A stretch of DNA of 64,000 nt from assembly GCA_049969475.1 (NCBI GenBank), contig JBMFOU010000003.1:86319-150318 (forward strand), written 5' to 3'. The position numbers and the translations under genes were made by a program. The notes below the pieces were generated by a model. The model did no database searches, was not told where the DNA came from, and saw only the letters and a program-made list of their open reading frames with translations. This document shows, in pieces, positions 34,182 through 43,847 of this stretch (positions within the stretch are counted from its first letter, which is position 1; every line of letters starts with the position of its first letter). Source of the DNA: UBA2030 sp049969475. GTDB taxonomy: Bacteria > Bacteroidota > Bacteroidia > Bacteroidales > TTA-H9.

Positions 34182-37100
34182 GTGGATGCGTTGAAAACCT
34201 TACTAAGGACTGCGATTCTATTAACTCTACCACTGGCCGGCATAGTAAGTGCATGGTCGGGTAATGGACTGATAACAGGATTTCCCGAAAACACAAGAGG
34301 AAATCCTCCCGATACCATTAAACTCCGATATCCATTCAAAGACCGGCAGCTCTATCAGCCAGGCGATGTGCAGGAATCGAAACTTTACGGCCGTACGCCC
34401 AATAATATCAGTGTTCAAACGGAATACGACCCTGCTACGGGAAACTACATCATGACAGAGAAAGCCGGAAACCTTATTACCAGGCCACCCGTGGTAATGG
34501 GCTTCGATGAATATCAACAATATGATGCTCAGCGGGCCCTGCGCTCCTATTGGAAAGAAAAATCGCTGGGCACCAAAGGAACAGGCAGTGATGGCATTAT
34601 TCCTTCCATTTACATTGGGGGGCAGGCTTTCGATAAAATTTTTGGAGGCAGTACGATCGATGTACGTCCTAATGGCTCGGCCGAACTCATTTTCGGCGTT
34701 CTGGCCAACCGCCGCGATGACCCCAGCCTCAACGAAAGACAACGCAAAACCGTAAATTTCGACTTCCAACAAAAAATTCAGATGAACGTAATCGCCAAGG
34801 TGGGCGATAAAATTGAGTTCAAGGCCAATTACAATACCGAATCCTCTTTCGATTTCGAAAATAAAATTCAGCTGAAATACGAAGGGAAGGAAGATGAAAT
34901 CATCAAACTACTGGAAGTAGGCAATGTGAATCTGCCACTGAACTCCACCCTCATACAAGGTAGCCAAAGCCTTTTTGGGGTGAAAACCAAAATGCAGTTT
35001 GGTAGAACCACGGTGACCGCCGTTTTTTCGCAGCAAGAAAGCGAAACCAAAAATATTACGGTAGAAGGGGGAGCCCAGACCAGCACCTTCAGACTTACAG
35101 CCGACCAGTATGAAGAAAACCGACATTTCTTTCTTTCTCAGTATTTCCGGGACCAATACAACCGTGCCCTCGAAAAACTACCTATCATTCAGTCGAATAT
35201 CAATATCACTAAAATCGAGGTCTGGATTACCAATATAGGCGCTGCCGTAACCGACAACCGTAACATTGTGGCTTTTCAGGATTTGGGAGAAAAGATTCCT
35301 TACAATAAAAACCTATCAACAACTATCGGGGCACCTGCTTATCCAGATAACAAGGTAAACAACCTGCTCACCTACCTCGACGTCAATCAGTTGCGCAACA
35401 TTAATACAGCTTCCAACTATCTGAAGGCCAATGATTTTGTGGGAGGAATCGATTTTGAGAAAGTAGAAAATGCCCGTAAGTTATCGCCTTCGGAATACAC
35501 CTTCAATCCCAAATTGGGTTTCATTTCTCTCAATACCAACCTTAATCCTGACCAGTCGCTGGCTGTAGCCTATCAATATACCGTTGTAGGCGACACCACG
35601 GTATATCAGGTAGGTGAATTCAGCGACGGAGGTGTAAGCGCACCCAATAGCCTGGTGGTGAAGCTCCTGAAGAGCACTGCCGTAAACACCCGTGTTCCTC
35701 TATGGAACCTGATGATGAAAAACGTTTATGCCATTGGTTCCTATGGTATCAATCGGCAAGACTTCATTCTCAATGTTTTATATTCCGGGGGGAGCAACGG
35801 AGTACCAACGGGCTATCTCACCGAAGGAAACATAGCCGGCGAACCGCTCATCAGGGTTCTAGGCATGGACAATCTGGACCCACAGCTAAACCCTCCGCCT
35901 GATGGCATATTCGACTTTATTGATAATGCAGCCACACAAGGGGGAACCATCAACTCCAGCAATGGACGTGTGTATTTCCCTGTTATTGAACCTTTTGGCA
36001 AAGATCTACGAGAAAAAATTGGCGACGACAAACTGGCCGACAAATATTGCTACGACTCGCTCTATACCCTCACCAAAGTCGGGGCACAACAATACCCCGA
36101 AAAAAACAAATTCATCATCGAGGGCTTTTACAAATCGTCGGTGAGCAGTGAAATTTCTTTGAATGCTCTGAATGTACCGCAGGGGTCGGTCAGGGTAACC
36201 CACGGAGGGATTCCCCTGACAGAAAATGTGGATTATACCGTAGACTACACGTTGGGAAGGGTAAAAATCATCAACGAAGCCTTGCTAAGCAGCGGTACGC
36301 CTATCAATATTTCGCTCGAGAGCAACACCATGTTCAGCATTCAGAGCAAGCGATATATGGGTGCGCATGTGGACTACGAGGTTAGCAAAGACTTCGTTCT
36401 GGGGGCCACTATCATCAATCTGGCCGAAAAGCCTCTGACTCAGAAGACCATACTGGGCGAAGACCCCATCTCCAATACCATCTGGGGCCTCAATATGGCC
36501 TGGCAGGATGAATCGCAACTTTTAACGCGACTTTTGGATAAGTTGCCGTTTTATTCCACCAATGTAGTTTCCAAGGTGGCTTTTACCGGAGAATTTGCGC
36601 ACTTTATCCCCGGGCACAGTAGTGCAATTGGTTCCACAGGAACTTCTTATATCGACGATTTTGAGGCAGCCAAATCGACTATTGACCTCCGCCTGCCTAA
36701 CAACTGGTTTTTAGCCAGCACCCCCCAGGGACAGACCCAGCCGGGTATGTTCCCCGAAGCAGCTCTGGGAACCGGACTCGCTTATGGGTTTAATCGGGCA
36801 GGAATGAGCTGGTACATTATCGACCCTCTGTTTTACGACCGCACAGGCAACGTCAGGCCCAAAAATATCACCAAAGACGAACTTTCGAAAAACACTGTCA
36901 GGCAGGTACTTGAAAACGAAGTTTTCCCGGCCAAGGAAATTCCCAACGGCGTTCCCACCAACATTGCCGTGTTGAATGTAGATTTTTATCCTGATCAGCG
37001 TGGACCTTACAATTATGATGTAGAAGGAATACCTGGTCTTTCCTACGGAATAAACCCTGATGGTACGCTAAAGAATCCCCGTTCGCGTTGGGGTGGCATG

Positions 37101-40100
37101 ATGCGCAAAATAGAATCCACCGACTTTGAAGCCACCAACGTGGAATACATAGAGTTCTGGATGATGGACCCCTTTGCCGATGACCCGGAAAACCCCGGAG
37201 GTGACCTTTACTTCAACCTGGGCGATATATCGGAAGACATCTTGCGCGATGGACGTAAGAGTTTCGAAAACGGTTTGCCCATCGGCCCTGAGGTTACTGA
37301 TGTAGATACCACCATTTGGGGGCGCGTGCCCCGCAAACAGTCGCTGGTGAATGCCTTCGACAATGATCCTCAAACCCGACAATACCAGGACGTGGGCTAC
37401 GACGGACTTTCGGATGAAGATGAGAGAAGCTTCTTCGAACAGGCTTACCTTCAGAAAATCATCAATCTCTATGGGGCAGGTTCTCAGGCTTATATTGATG
37501 CTTTTGAAGATCCATCGGGTGATAACTTCCGGTATTTTAGGGGAACAGGCATGGATCAGGACGACCGATTTAAAAGCATAACCGAACGTTACCGCCGATA
37601 TCAGGGGCCTCAAGGGAACAGCCCTACTCCAGAGCAATCGGGCGAACCTTTCTCAACCATGGCCACTACCCTCCCTAACACCGAAGATATCAATAATGAC
37701 AATACCCTCTCGGAAGAAGAACGCTATTTCCAATACAAAATCGAATTGCGGCCCGATAAGATGAATGTGGGAGAAAACTACATTGCCGACATTTACTATG
37801 CCCGCGATATACCTCTGGAAAATGGACAGAGGGGCGCCGTAAAATGGTATCAATTCAAAATACCCATCAACGACCCCCAACTCATTGTCGGAGATATTCA
37901 GGACTTCAAGTCCATCCGGTTTATGCGTATGTTTTTCAAAAACTGGTCGAAATCGGTTACCACCCGCTTTGCTACCTTCGAACTAGTGAGGGGCGATTGG
38001 CGCCGCTACCGTTATGATTTGACCTCACCGGGCGAATATATCCCCAACGACGAGCAAAGCACCACTAAATTCGAGATTACTACAGTCAACATTGAGGAGA
38101 ATGGCAGCAAATATCCCATTCCCTACGTAATACCACCAGGAATAGAGCGAGAAATTAATTACGGAGCCACTAACTATACCCGCCTCAATGAACAGGCCAT
38201 GGTCCTCAGGGTGAGGGAACTGCAGGACGGAGATGCTCGGGCTGCTTATAAAACTACAGGATTCGATTTCCGGCAGTATGGAAGGCTGAAGATGTTTGTG
38301 CATGCTGAAGACCTCGACGCAGCTCACCCCAACCGCGATGGAGACCTTACCATTTTCCTGCGCATGGGTGCCGACTTCAACCAAAACTATTACGAATACG
38401 AAATCCCCCTCAAATTCACGCCTTGGGGAACCTCTACAGCCAATCCTGCCCTTATTTGGCCCGATGATAACAGCTTCGATATTGACCTAGAAAAACTGGT
38501 TCAAATAAAACTCGACCGTAATGTGGCCGTTCGAGAAGGCCAGATAGCCGGTGGAATCTACACCCCTTTTATTACTTACGACGGAAAAAATAAAATAACC
38601 ATCGTGGGTACACCCAGCCTCAGCGACGTGAAGGCCATTATGATAGGGGTTAGAAATCCCAAACGCCAGGCACTCACCGACCCCGACGATGGGCTTCCCA
38701 AAAGCGCCGAGATCTGGGTCAATGAGCTAAGGTTGACCGATTTTAACAATAAATCGGGTTGGGCCGCTACGGGTCGTTTCACGGCCAATCTGGCCGACCT
38801 GGGCAATCTTTCGATGACTCTCTCGCATAGCACACCGGGATTTGGTAGCATCGAGAAAAAGGTAAATGAAAGGCAAAAAGAAACCATTACCTCCTTCGAT
38901 TTTGCCACAAATCTGCAGCTTGGTAAATTCTTCCCCGAAAAATCGGGCGTCCGCGTTCCCATGCATTACGATTATTCGCAGACGGTGATGAGCCCGCAGT
39001 ACAATCCGCTGGATCCTGATATCAAGTTGAAGGAAGACCTGGCCACCTACCCACATGAAACAGAAAAAGACTCGCTACGCAAGCTGACAGAAGATTTCAC
39101 CCAACGCAAGAACATCAGCTTCATGAACGTCCGCAAAGAAAGAGTGGGAGCCACTCGTTTGCCCCGGCCCTGGGATGTAGAAAACTTCGATATCTCCTAC
39201 TCTTATAGCGAACTCAACCGCCGCAATATCGACATAGAGTACGACAACAAAAAAGCCTATCGGGGAGGCATTGGTTATAACTTTATGAACCAGCCTAAAA
39301 ATTACAAACCCTTCGAACGCATCAGCTTTATAAGTAAAAGCAAGAATCTTCAACTTATCAAAGACTTCAATTTCTACCTGCTGCCCCGCATGTTCACTTT
39401 CCGTACCGACCTGAACCGGGAGTATACCGAACGAAAGCTCCGCAATAAGAGCCAGGCTCTGGTTATCATTGAACCCTCGTACATCAAATCGTACACATGG
39501 ACGCGCATGTACGACTATAAACATGACCTTACCCAGGGACTGAAAGTTGAATTTAATGCCAACGCCAATGCTCTTATTGACGAACTTCCCGGAAGCGTTG
39601 ACAAGGACGACTACGGGTATACTGTACAGGAAAAACGCGAACAAATCAGAAAACAGCTGCTGGGTCTCGGCACTATGAACCAGTATAATCAGGTGCTCAA
39701 TGTTAACTATAACATTCCCATCAACAAATTACCCTTACTGGATTTTCTGACGGCCACAGCACGCTATCAAGGAACCTACAACTGGACGGCTACTCCACGC
39801 TCGATTCAGGCCACTATGGGGAATAAGGCAGAAAACAGTAATTCATTGCAATTTAATGGTAACGTAAGATTTACAACGCTATACAACCGTGTACCCTATT
39901 TCAAGCGGGTGCTGGCCACCATGCAGCCTACCCGCAGAGGCGGCCCCCGTCCCCAAACCCCTCAGCGAAATCAGCCTCAAACCCAGGCTAAAGCCGATAC
40001 AGCGCAAAAAACCAAACCTAAAATCAACTACTTCCAGAAAGGAGCCGAAGCCCTTGTGAAAATAGCGCTGGGATTGAAAGATGGTTCTCTTTCGTACACT

Positions 40101-41417
40101 GAATCGAATGGAACCTTGTTACCCGGCTTCAAACCAACACCCGGCTTTATTGGCAACGACATGAATCTTAATGCACCTGGATTGGGGTTCGTATTTGGGA
40201 GCCAGAGCGATATACGATACCGGGCTGCAGCCAACGGATGGCTCACTGATGACTCGCTCTTCAACATGGCTTATGCTACCCAACACACTACTACGCTCAA
40301 TGCCAGGGCTACTTACGAACCATTCCGCGACTTCAGGGTAGAACTGACGGCCAACCGCACCTTTGCCCGCAACCATCAGGAATACTTCAAAGTAATAGAT
40401 GGCACTTACAATTCCTTCTCTCCGGTCGAATCGGGAAGCTTCTCCATCAGCTACATCACCATTGGAACCGCCTTTAAAACCACCGATGCAAATTTCAATT
40501 CCCAACCTTTCGACCAGATGAAGGGAATGCGCCGTGAAATAGCCTTACGCCTGGCAGAACAGAATCCCAACTGGGCAGCCAATCCCCAGTTTAACGATAC
40601 TACCGGATTCCCTGTCGGCTACGGGCCCACATCTCAGGAGGTACTGCACTATTCTTTCCTGGCAGCCTATAGCGGCAAATCTGCCGGTCAAATCAAACTC
40701 AACCCCTTCCCCTCTATTCCTCTGCCTAACTGGAGAATTACTTACAAGGGGCTCTCAAACCTGGAATGGGTGAAAAAATATTTCCGGGAGTTTACCCTGT
40801 CCCATGGATACCGTTCCACTTATAATGTGGGCAATTTTTCAACCAATATTCTTTACCGCGAAAACCAAGGATTCCCTGTTGCGCTCGACGACATAAACAA
40901 CTTTATTCCCCAATACCAGATCTCGCAGGTAGCCATTACCGAGCAATTCGTGCCTCTTTTTGGCATCGACATGACCTGGAACAATAACATTCTGTCGAAG
41001 CTTGAGTTTAAACGTAGCCGCAACCTGGCCATTAGTTTTGCAAATAATCAACTTACCGAAATTGGCAGCAAGGAATTCGTAATCGGCATAGGTTACAGGT
41101 TTAAAGATGTGGAGCTGGTGATGAGAGGTGCCGGCGGAGGCCCTTCGCAGCGTTTCAAAAGCGACCTCAACCTGCGGGCCGATATATCCATAAAAGACAA
41201 TAAAACCATTCTGCGCAGAATCTATGAAGATATAAATCAGATTTCATCGGGCCAGAAAATGGCTCAGATAAACCTCTCGGCCGACTATCAGCTTAACGAG
41301 CGCCTCACCATGCGGTTATTCTTCGATAAAGTCATTACCAATCCCTACGTATCAAACCAATATTCATCGAGCACCACCAATGGAGGTTTGAGTCTGAGGT
41401 TTACGCTTGCGCAATAA
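34182..41417 (+). CDS. sprA: T9SS outer membrane translocon SprA (Sov)
   Basis: SprA forms the very large 36-strand outer-membrane barrel through which type IX secretion cargo leaves the cell. The 2411-residue protein starts at a GTG (MDALKTLLRTAILLTLPLAGIVSA, a signal peptide) 8 bp after ruvA. Typical SprA segments include PDTIKLRYPFKDRQLYQPGD near the N-terminus, LRSYWKEKS, IYIGGQAFDKIFGGSTIDVRPNGSAELIFG, GTSYIDDFEAAKSTIDLR, and NLSADYQLNERLTMRLFFDK at the end, with NGGLSLRFTLAQ as a barrel-type C-terminus. Length matches SprA/Sov proteins (~2400-2500). Cargo candidates in this window are the two C25 proteases and the CHU_C protein. The other T9SS genes are outside the window. Confidence 0.96.
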   Translation: MDALKTLLRTAILLTLPLAGIVSAWSGNGLITGFPENTRGNPPDTIKLRYPFKDRQLYQPGDVQESKLYGRTPNNISVQTEYDPATGNYIMTEKAGNLITRPPVVMGFDEYQQYDAQRALRSYWKEKSLGTKGTGSDGIIPSIYIGGQAFDKIFGGSTIDVRPNGSAELIFGVLANRRDDPSLNERQRKTVNFDFQQKIQMNVIAKVGDKIEFKANYNTESSFDFENKIQLKYEGKEDEIIKLLEVGNVNLPLNSTLIQGSQSLFGVKTKMQFGRTTVTAVFSQQESETKNITVEGGAQTSTFRLTADQYEENRHFFLSQYFRDQYNRALEKLPIIQSNINITKIEVWITNIGAAVTDNRNIVAFQDLGEKIPYNKNLSTTIGAPAYPDNKVNNLLTYLDVNQLRNINTASNYLKANDFVGGIDFEKVENARKLSPSEYTFNPKLGFISLNTNLNPDQSLAVAYQYTVVGDTTVYQVGEFSDGGVSAPNSLVVKLLKSTAVNTRVPLWNLMMKNVYAIGSYGINRQDFILNVLYSGGSNGVPTGYLTEGNIAGEPLIRVLGMDNLDPQLNPPPDGIFDFIDNAATQGGTINSSNGRVYFPVIEPFGKDLREKIGDDKLADKYCYDSLYTLTKVGAQQYPEKNKFIIEGFYKSSVSSEISLNALNVPQGSVRVTHGGIPLTENVDYTVDYTLGRVKIINEALLSSGTPINISLESNTMFSIQSKRYMGAHVDYEVSKDFVLGATIINLAEKPLTQKTILGEDPISNTIWGLNMAWQDESQLLTRLLDKLPFYSTNVVSKVAFTGEFAHFIPGHSSAIGSTGTSYIDDFEAAKSTIDLRLPNNWFLASTPQGQTQPGMFPEAALGTGLAYGFNRAGMSWYIIDPLFYDRTGNVRPKNITKDELSKNTVRQVLENEVFPAKEIPNGVPTNIAVLNVDFYPDQRGPYNYDVEGIPGLSYGINPDGTLKNPRSRWGGMMRKIESTDFEATNVEYIEFWMMDPFADDPENPGGDLYFNLGDISEDILRDGRKSFENGLPIGPEVTDVDTTIWGRVPRKQSLVNAFDNDPQTRQYQDVGYDGLSDEDERSFFEQAYLQKIINLYGAGSQAYIDAFEDPSGDNFRYFRGTGMDQDDRFKSITERYRRYQGPQGNSPTPEQSGEPFSTMATTLPNTEDINNDNTLSEEERYFQYKIELRPDKMNVGENYIADIYYARDIPLENGQRGAVKWYQFKIPINDPQLIVGDIQDFKSIRFMRMFFKNWSKSVTTRFATFELVRGDWRRYRYDLTSPGEYIPNDEQSTTKFEITTVNIEENGSKYPIPYVIPPGIEREINYGATNYTRLNEQAMVLRVRELQDGDARAAYKTTGFDFRQYGRLKMFVHAEDLDAAHPNRDGDLTIFLRMGADFNQNYYEYEIPLKFTPWGTSTANPALIWPDDNSFDIDLEKLVQIKLDRNVAVREGQIAGGIYTPFITYDGKNKITIVGTPSLSDVKAIMIGVRNPKRQALTDPDDGLPKSAEIWVNELRLTDFNNKSGWAATGRFTANLADLGNLSMTLSHSTPGFGSIEKKVNERQKETITSFDFATNLQLGKFFPEKSGVRVPMHYDYSQTVMSPQYNPLDPDIKLKEDLATYPHETEKDSLRKLTEDFTQRKNISFMNVRKERVGATRLPRPWDVENFDISYSYSELNRRNIDIEYDNKKAYRGGIGYNFMNQPKNYKPFERISFISKSKNLQLIKDFNFYLLPRMFTFRTDLNREYTERKLRNKSQALVIIEPSYIKSYTWTRMYDYKHDLTQGLKVEFNANANALIDELPGSVDKDDYGYTVQEKREQIRKQLLGLGTMNQYNQVLNVNYNIPINKLPLLDFLTATARYQGTYNWTATPRSIQATMGNKAENSNSLQFNGNVRFTTLYNRVPYFKRVLATMQPTRRGGPRPQTPQRNQPQTQAKADTAQKTKPKINYFQKGAEALVKIALGLKDGSLSYTESNGTLLPGFKPTPGFIGNDMNLNAPGLGFVFGSQSDIRYRAAANGWLTDDSLFNMAYATQHTTTLNARATYEPFRDFRVELTANRTFARNHQEYFKVIDGTYNSFSPVESGSFSISYITIGTAFKTTDANFNSQPFDQMKGMRREIALRLAEQNPNWAANPQFNDTTGFPVGYGPTSQEVLHYSFLAAYSGKSAGQIKLNPFPSIPLPNWRITYKGLSNLEWVKKYFREFTLSHGYRSTYNVGNFSTNILYRENQGFPVALDDINNFIPQYQISQVAITEQFVPLFGIDMTWNNNILSKLEFKRSRNLAISFANNQLTEIGSKEFVIGIGYRFKDVELVMRGAGGGPSQRFKSDLNLRADISIKDNKTILRRIYEDINQISSGQKMAQINLSADYQLNERLTMRLFFDKVITNPYVSNQYSSSTTNGGLSLRFTLAQ

Positions 41418-41427
41418 AATTTTAGGT

Positions 41428-41475
41428 TAGCTGTTGGCTTGTCCTTTTCAGAGAATCAATGGCAGCCAACAGCTA
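41428..41475. terminator. 12-bp hairpin between convergent genes
   Basis: TAGCTGTTGGCT (41428-41439) and AGCCAACAGCTA (41464-41475) are perfectly complementary with a 24-nt loop. It lies between sprA (+) and the kinase gene (-). No strong U tract follows on either strand, so its terminator function is only probable. Confidence 0.5.
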
Positions 41476-41482
41476 TGGACCC

Positions 41483-42040
41483 TCACAAACCTAGTTCTTT
41501 TAGCACTTGCTCTACTTTCTCGTAAAGTTCTTCAATAGAGCCATCATTCTGAAAGCGAAAATCGGCCAGGGCAAAGCAGGCGGCCAGGTTCTGATGGTTG
41601 GGGTCAGTGGATTTCATTTCACGGGCTTCGTTTTCCAGAAACTCTTCGTAATTAATCTGGTCTGTTTCGCTGTTGCGGGAGAGAATTCGCTGATAGCGCA
41701 AAACAGGAGAAGCATCAACGGCGAATAGTATGAATTCGCCTTTTTTTCTGAGCGACGCAACCTCACCGGGAGTTCTGATACTTTCAATTACAGCATTTTT
41801 ACCCACCTGCAGGGCTTCATCATAAAGACAATCAACGATATAAGAAGGTCCATACTGGTTACGCAGCCTGTTGGCTAATATCACATATTGGTCGCGATTG
41901 GGTTGAAGGCCTTGTTCGAGTATAATTTGCTTGAGGAAGTCTCTAACCGAAAAATGAGCAAAATGCTTTTGATTCACAAGGTATTCCACAATGGTTCCCT
42001 TTCCGGCTCCCAGGGTACCGGTAATGCCAATAATTTTCAT
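41483..42040 (-). CDS. P-loop nucleotide kinase-like protein
   Basis: A 185-residue P-loop protein of the adenylate/dephospho-CoA/deoxynucleotide kinase type (AAA_18-like). The Walker A is GTLGAGKGT (8-16). A lid-like segment (YQRILSRNSETDQINYEEFLENEAREM) and a family-type VIESIRTPGEVASLRKKGEFILFAVDA follow. The substrate cannot be assigned. It overlaps the upstream LOG-family gene by 4 bp (ATGA, 42037-42040), suggesting translational coupling and perhaps a shared role in nucleotide metabolism. Confidence 0.8.
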   Translation of the reverse strand: MKIIGITGTLGAGKGTIVEYLVNQKHFAHFSVRDFLKQIILEQGLQPNRDQYVILANRLRNQYGPSYIVDCLYDEALQVGKNAVIESIRTPGEVASLRKKGEFILFAVDASPVLRYQRILSRNSETDQINYEEFLENEAREMKSTDPNHQNLAACFALADFRFQNDGSIEELYEKVEQVLKELGL

Positions 42041-42660
42041 CGGGTAGCCAGTTTATGGTTGGTATCATCTATCAGTTCTTCCACCCATTTAGAATGCGGA
42101 TGAAGTAGGGGTTCGGTAAGAAAGCGATCGATAAGGCGAGCCGGGTCGGTATCAACCCACAGATTTTGCCGGTGTTCGGGCCTTATAAAACCCTCCTCAG
42201 TACCCCGGTCGAGGAATTTCAACAAGGCGTCAAAATAACCTTCAACATTCAGCAGGCCTATGGGTTTATCACTGTAAACACCCAACTGCAGCCATGAAAG
42301 GGCTTCGAACAACTCGTCGAGCGTGCCTATGCCACCTGGCAAAACGATGAAGGCATCTGACAGTTGTCCCATGAGTGATTTACGCTCAGCCATGGAATCG
42401 CAGGTAATCACCTTGGTTAAGCTCTGGTGAAGAATTTCGCGGCTGGCCAATAGCTCCGGCATAATACCCGTAACCTTACCTCCATTCTCGAGGCAAGCAT
42501 CTGCCAAAACCCGCATGGTGCCAATATTGCTGCCTCCGTAAATAAGCCCGATGTTTCGTCGGGCCAATTCACAACCCAACTCTTCAGCCACCCGGGCAAA
42601 AATGGGACGCTTACCCATGCTTGACCCGCAGAAAACACATATACTGCCAATACGCCGCAT
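42037..42660 (-). CDS. LOG family protein (TIGR00730 type)
   Basis: A 207-residue Rossmann-like protein of the LOG family, whose plant and bacterial members hydrolyse cytokinin nucleotides or other nucleoside monophosphates to base and ribose-5-phosphate. The signature motif PGGIGTLDELFE is at 108-119, with R93-K94 upstream. The N-terminus CVFCGSSMGKRPIFARVAEELG and GLIYGGSNIGTM are typical. It is coupled to the P-loop kinase gene by a 4-bp overlap. A minus-strand TACATTTG box lies at 42679-42686. PpnN-like nucleosidase activity is likely but the substrate is unknown. Confidence 0.9.
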   Translation of the reverse strand: MRRIGSICVFCGSSMGKRPIFARVAEELGCELARRNIGLIYGGSNIGTMRVLADACLENGGKVTGIMPELLASREILHQSLTKVITCDSMAERKSLMGQLSDAFIVLPGGIGTLDELFEALSWLQLGVYSDKPIGLLNVEGYFDALLKFLDRGTEEGFIRPEHRQNLWVDTDPARLIDRFLTEPLLHPHSKWVEELIDDTNHKLATR

Positions 42661-42678
42661 GTTTCTAAATTAGAGCGG

Positions 42679-42686
42679 CAAATGTA
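42679..42686 (-). promoter_or_regulatory. Putative -7 box of the LOG-kinase operon
   Basis: Minus strand TACATTTG, 18 nt upstream of the ATG at 42660. Confidence 0.4.
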
Positions 42687-42746
42687 GAAAAAAGAAACTT
42701 ATCCGTGGCCTTGCGCGCCGCCCTGCCCTTTTTAGGTTTTTGATTT

Positions 42747-42754
42747 TATCTTTG
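42747..42754 (+). promoter_or_regulatory. Putative -7 box of manA
   Basis: TATCTTTG matches TAnnTTTG. Its last base is the first base of a possible GTG start (42754), which supports the ATG at 42772 as the real start. Confidence 0.45.
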
Positions 42755-42771
42755 TGGGCAAAAGTTTGGTC

Positions 42772-43755
42772 ATGCATTCCATTTATCCTTTAAAATTTAA
42801 ACCCATTTACCTGGATAAGATCTGGGGGGGACATCGTATTAAAACCATACTGGGGCACGATTATGGAAATCTGCCTAATTGTGGGGAAGCCTGGCTCATC
42901 TCAGGCTATAAAGACATGAACACCGAGGTGGTCAATGGATTTTTGGCGGGCAACGAACTTAACGAGCTCGTAGAAATCTACATGGACGAACTGGTAGGAG
43001 AAAAAATCTACGAAAAATACGAAAACGAATTCCCTATTCTTGTAAAAATCATAGATGCAGCCGATTGGCTGAGTGTTCAGGTACACCCTGACGACGAGTT
43101 GGCCATTGCCCGGGGCATGCGGGGGGGAAAAACCGAGATGTGGTACATCCTGGATGCAGAACCTGGTGCTCAGTTAATTTCGGGTTTTTCGCGCAATACC
43201 TCCCGGTTTGAATATCAATCGTTGCTGAAGCAAAAAAGACTGCCAGAAATTCTCAATTACGAAACCGTACATCCCGGAGATGTTTTCTTTATGCCGGCAG
43301 GACGCATTCATGCGCTAGGCCCTGGAGTACTGCTCACCGAAATACAGCAAACCAGCGACACGACTTATCGCATTTACGACTGGGATCGGGTAGACGCCCA
43401 GGGAAAATCGCGTGAGCTTCACCTAGAAGAAGCCCTCGATGCCATCGATTATAATGCCTACCCTGAATACAAATCGCGTTACAACGTGATTCCCAATGCC
43501 ACTTCGCACCTGGTCAAATGCCCCTATTTCAACACCAATCTCCTGAAACTTGACAAAGCCATCGAGAAGGACTATGGATATATTGATTCATTCATTATAC
43601 TGGTGGCAACCGAGGGAATTTGTGAAGTTTCTACAGCCCAGGGAACAGAAACTCTCCGGGCTGGCGAAGCACTCCTTTTGCCTGCTATCACAGAAACCAC
43701 AAACTTTCGTCCTTTAGTCCCCTGTGCTTTGCTTGAAACTTATATCGACTTATAA
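42772..43755 (+). CDS. manA: Mannose-6-phosphate isomerase, class I (short form)
   Basis: It interconverts mannose-6-phosphate and fructose-6-phosphate. From the ATG at 42772 it has 327 residues, typical of the short Bacillus/Bacteroidota forms. The zinc site includes Q103 and H105 (SVQVHPDD), E122 (KTEMWYIL) and the His of GRIHALGPGVLLTEIQQTSDTTYRIYDW. The N-terminus KPIYLDKIWGGHRI and VLLTEIQ are family-typical. The ORF extends to GTG 42754, which overlaps the -7 box. The fructose-bisphosphate aldolase gene follows with a separate promoter. Confidence 0.93.
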   Translation: MHSIYPLKFKPIYLDKIWGGHRIKTILGHDYGNLPNCGEAWLISGYKDMNTEVVNGFLAGNELNELVEIYMDELVGEKIYEKYENEFPILVKIIDAADWLSVQVHPDDELAIARGMRGGKTEMWYILDAEPGAQLISGFSRNTSRFEYQSLLKQKRLPEILNYETVHPGDVFFMPAGRIHALGPGVLLTEIQQTSDTTYRIYDWDRVDAQGKSRELHLEEALDAIDYNAYPEYKSRYNVIPNATSHLVKCPYFNTNLLKLDKAIEKDYGYIDSFIILVATEGICEVSTAQGTETLRAGEALLLPAITETTNFRPLVPCALLETYIDL

Positions 43756-43795
43756 GAAGTTTGCCATGCTGAAACCTCCTCAACCGCAATTGTGC

Positions 43796-43803
43796 TAATT
43801 TTG
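43796..43803 (+). promoter_or_regulatory. Putative -7 box of the aldolase gene
   Basis: TAATTTTG, 44 nt before the ATG at 43848. Confidence 0.45.
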
Positions 43804-43847
43804 CAGAAAAATCAATTCATAGTATAAAACCTAACACCCTCAAAAAC

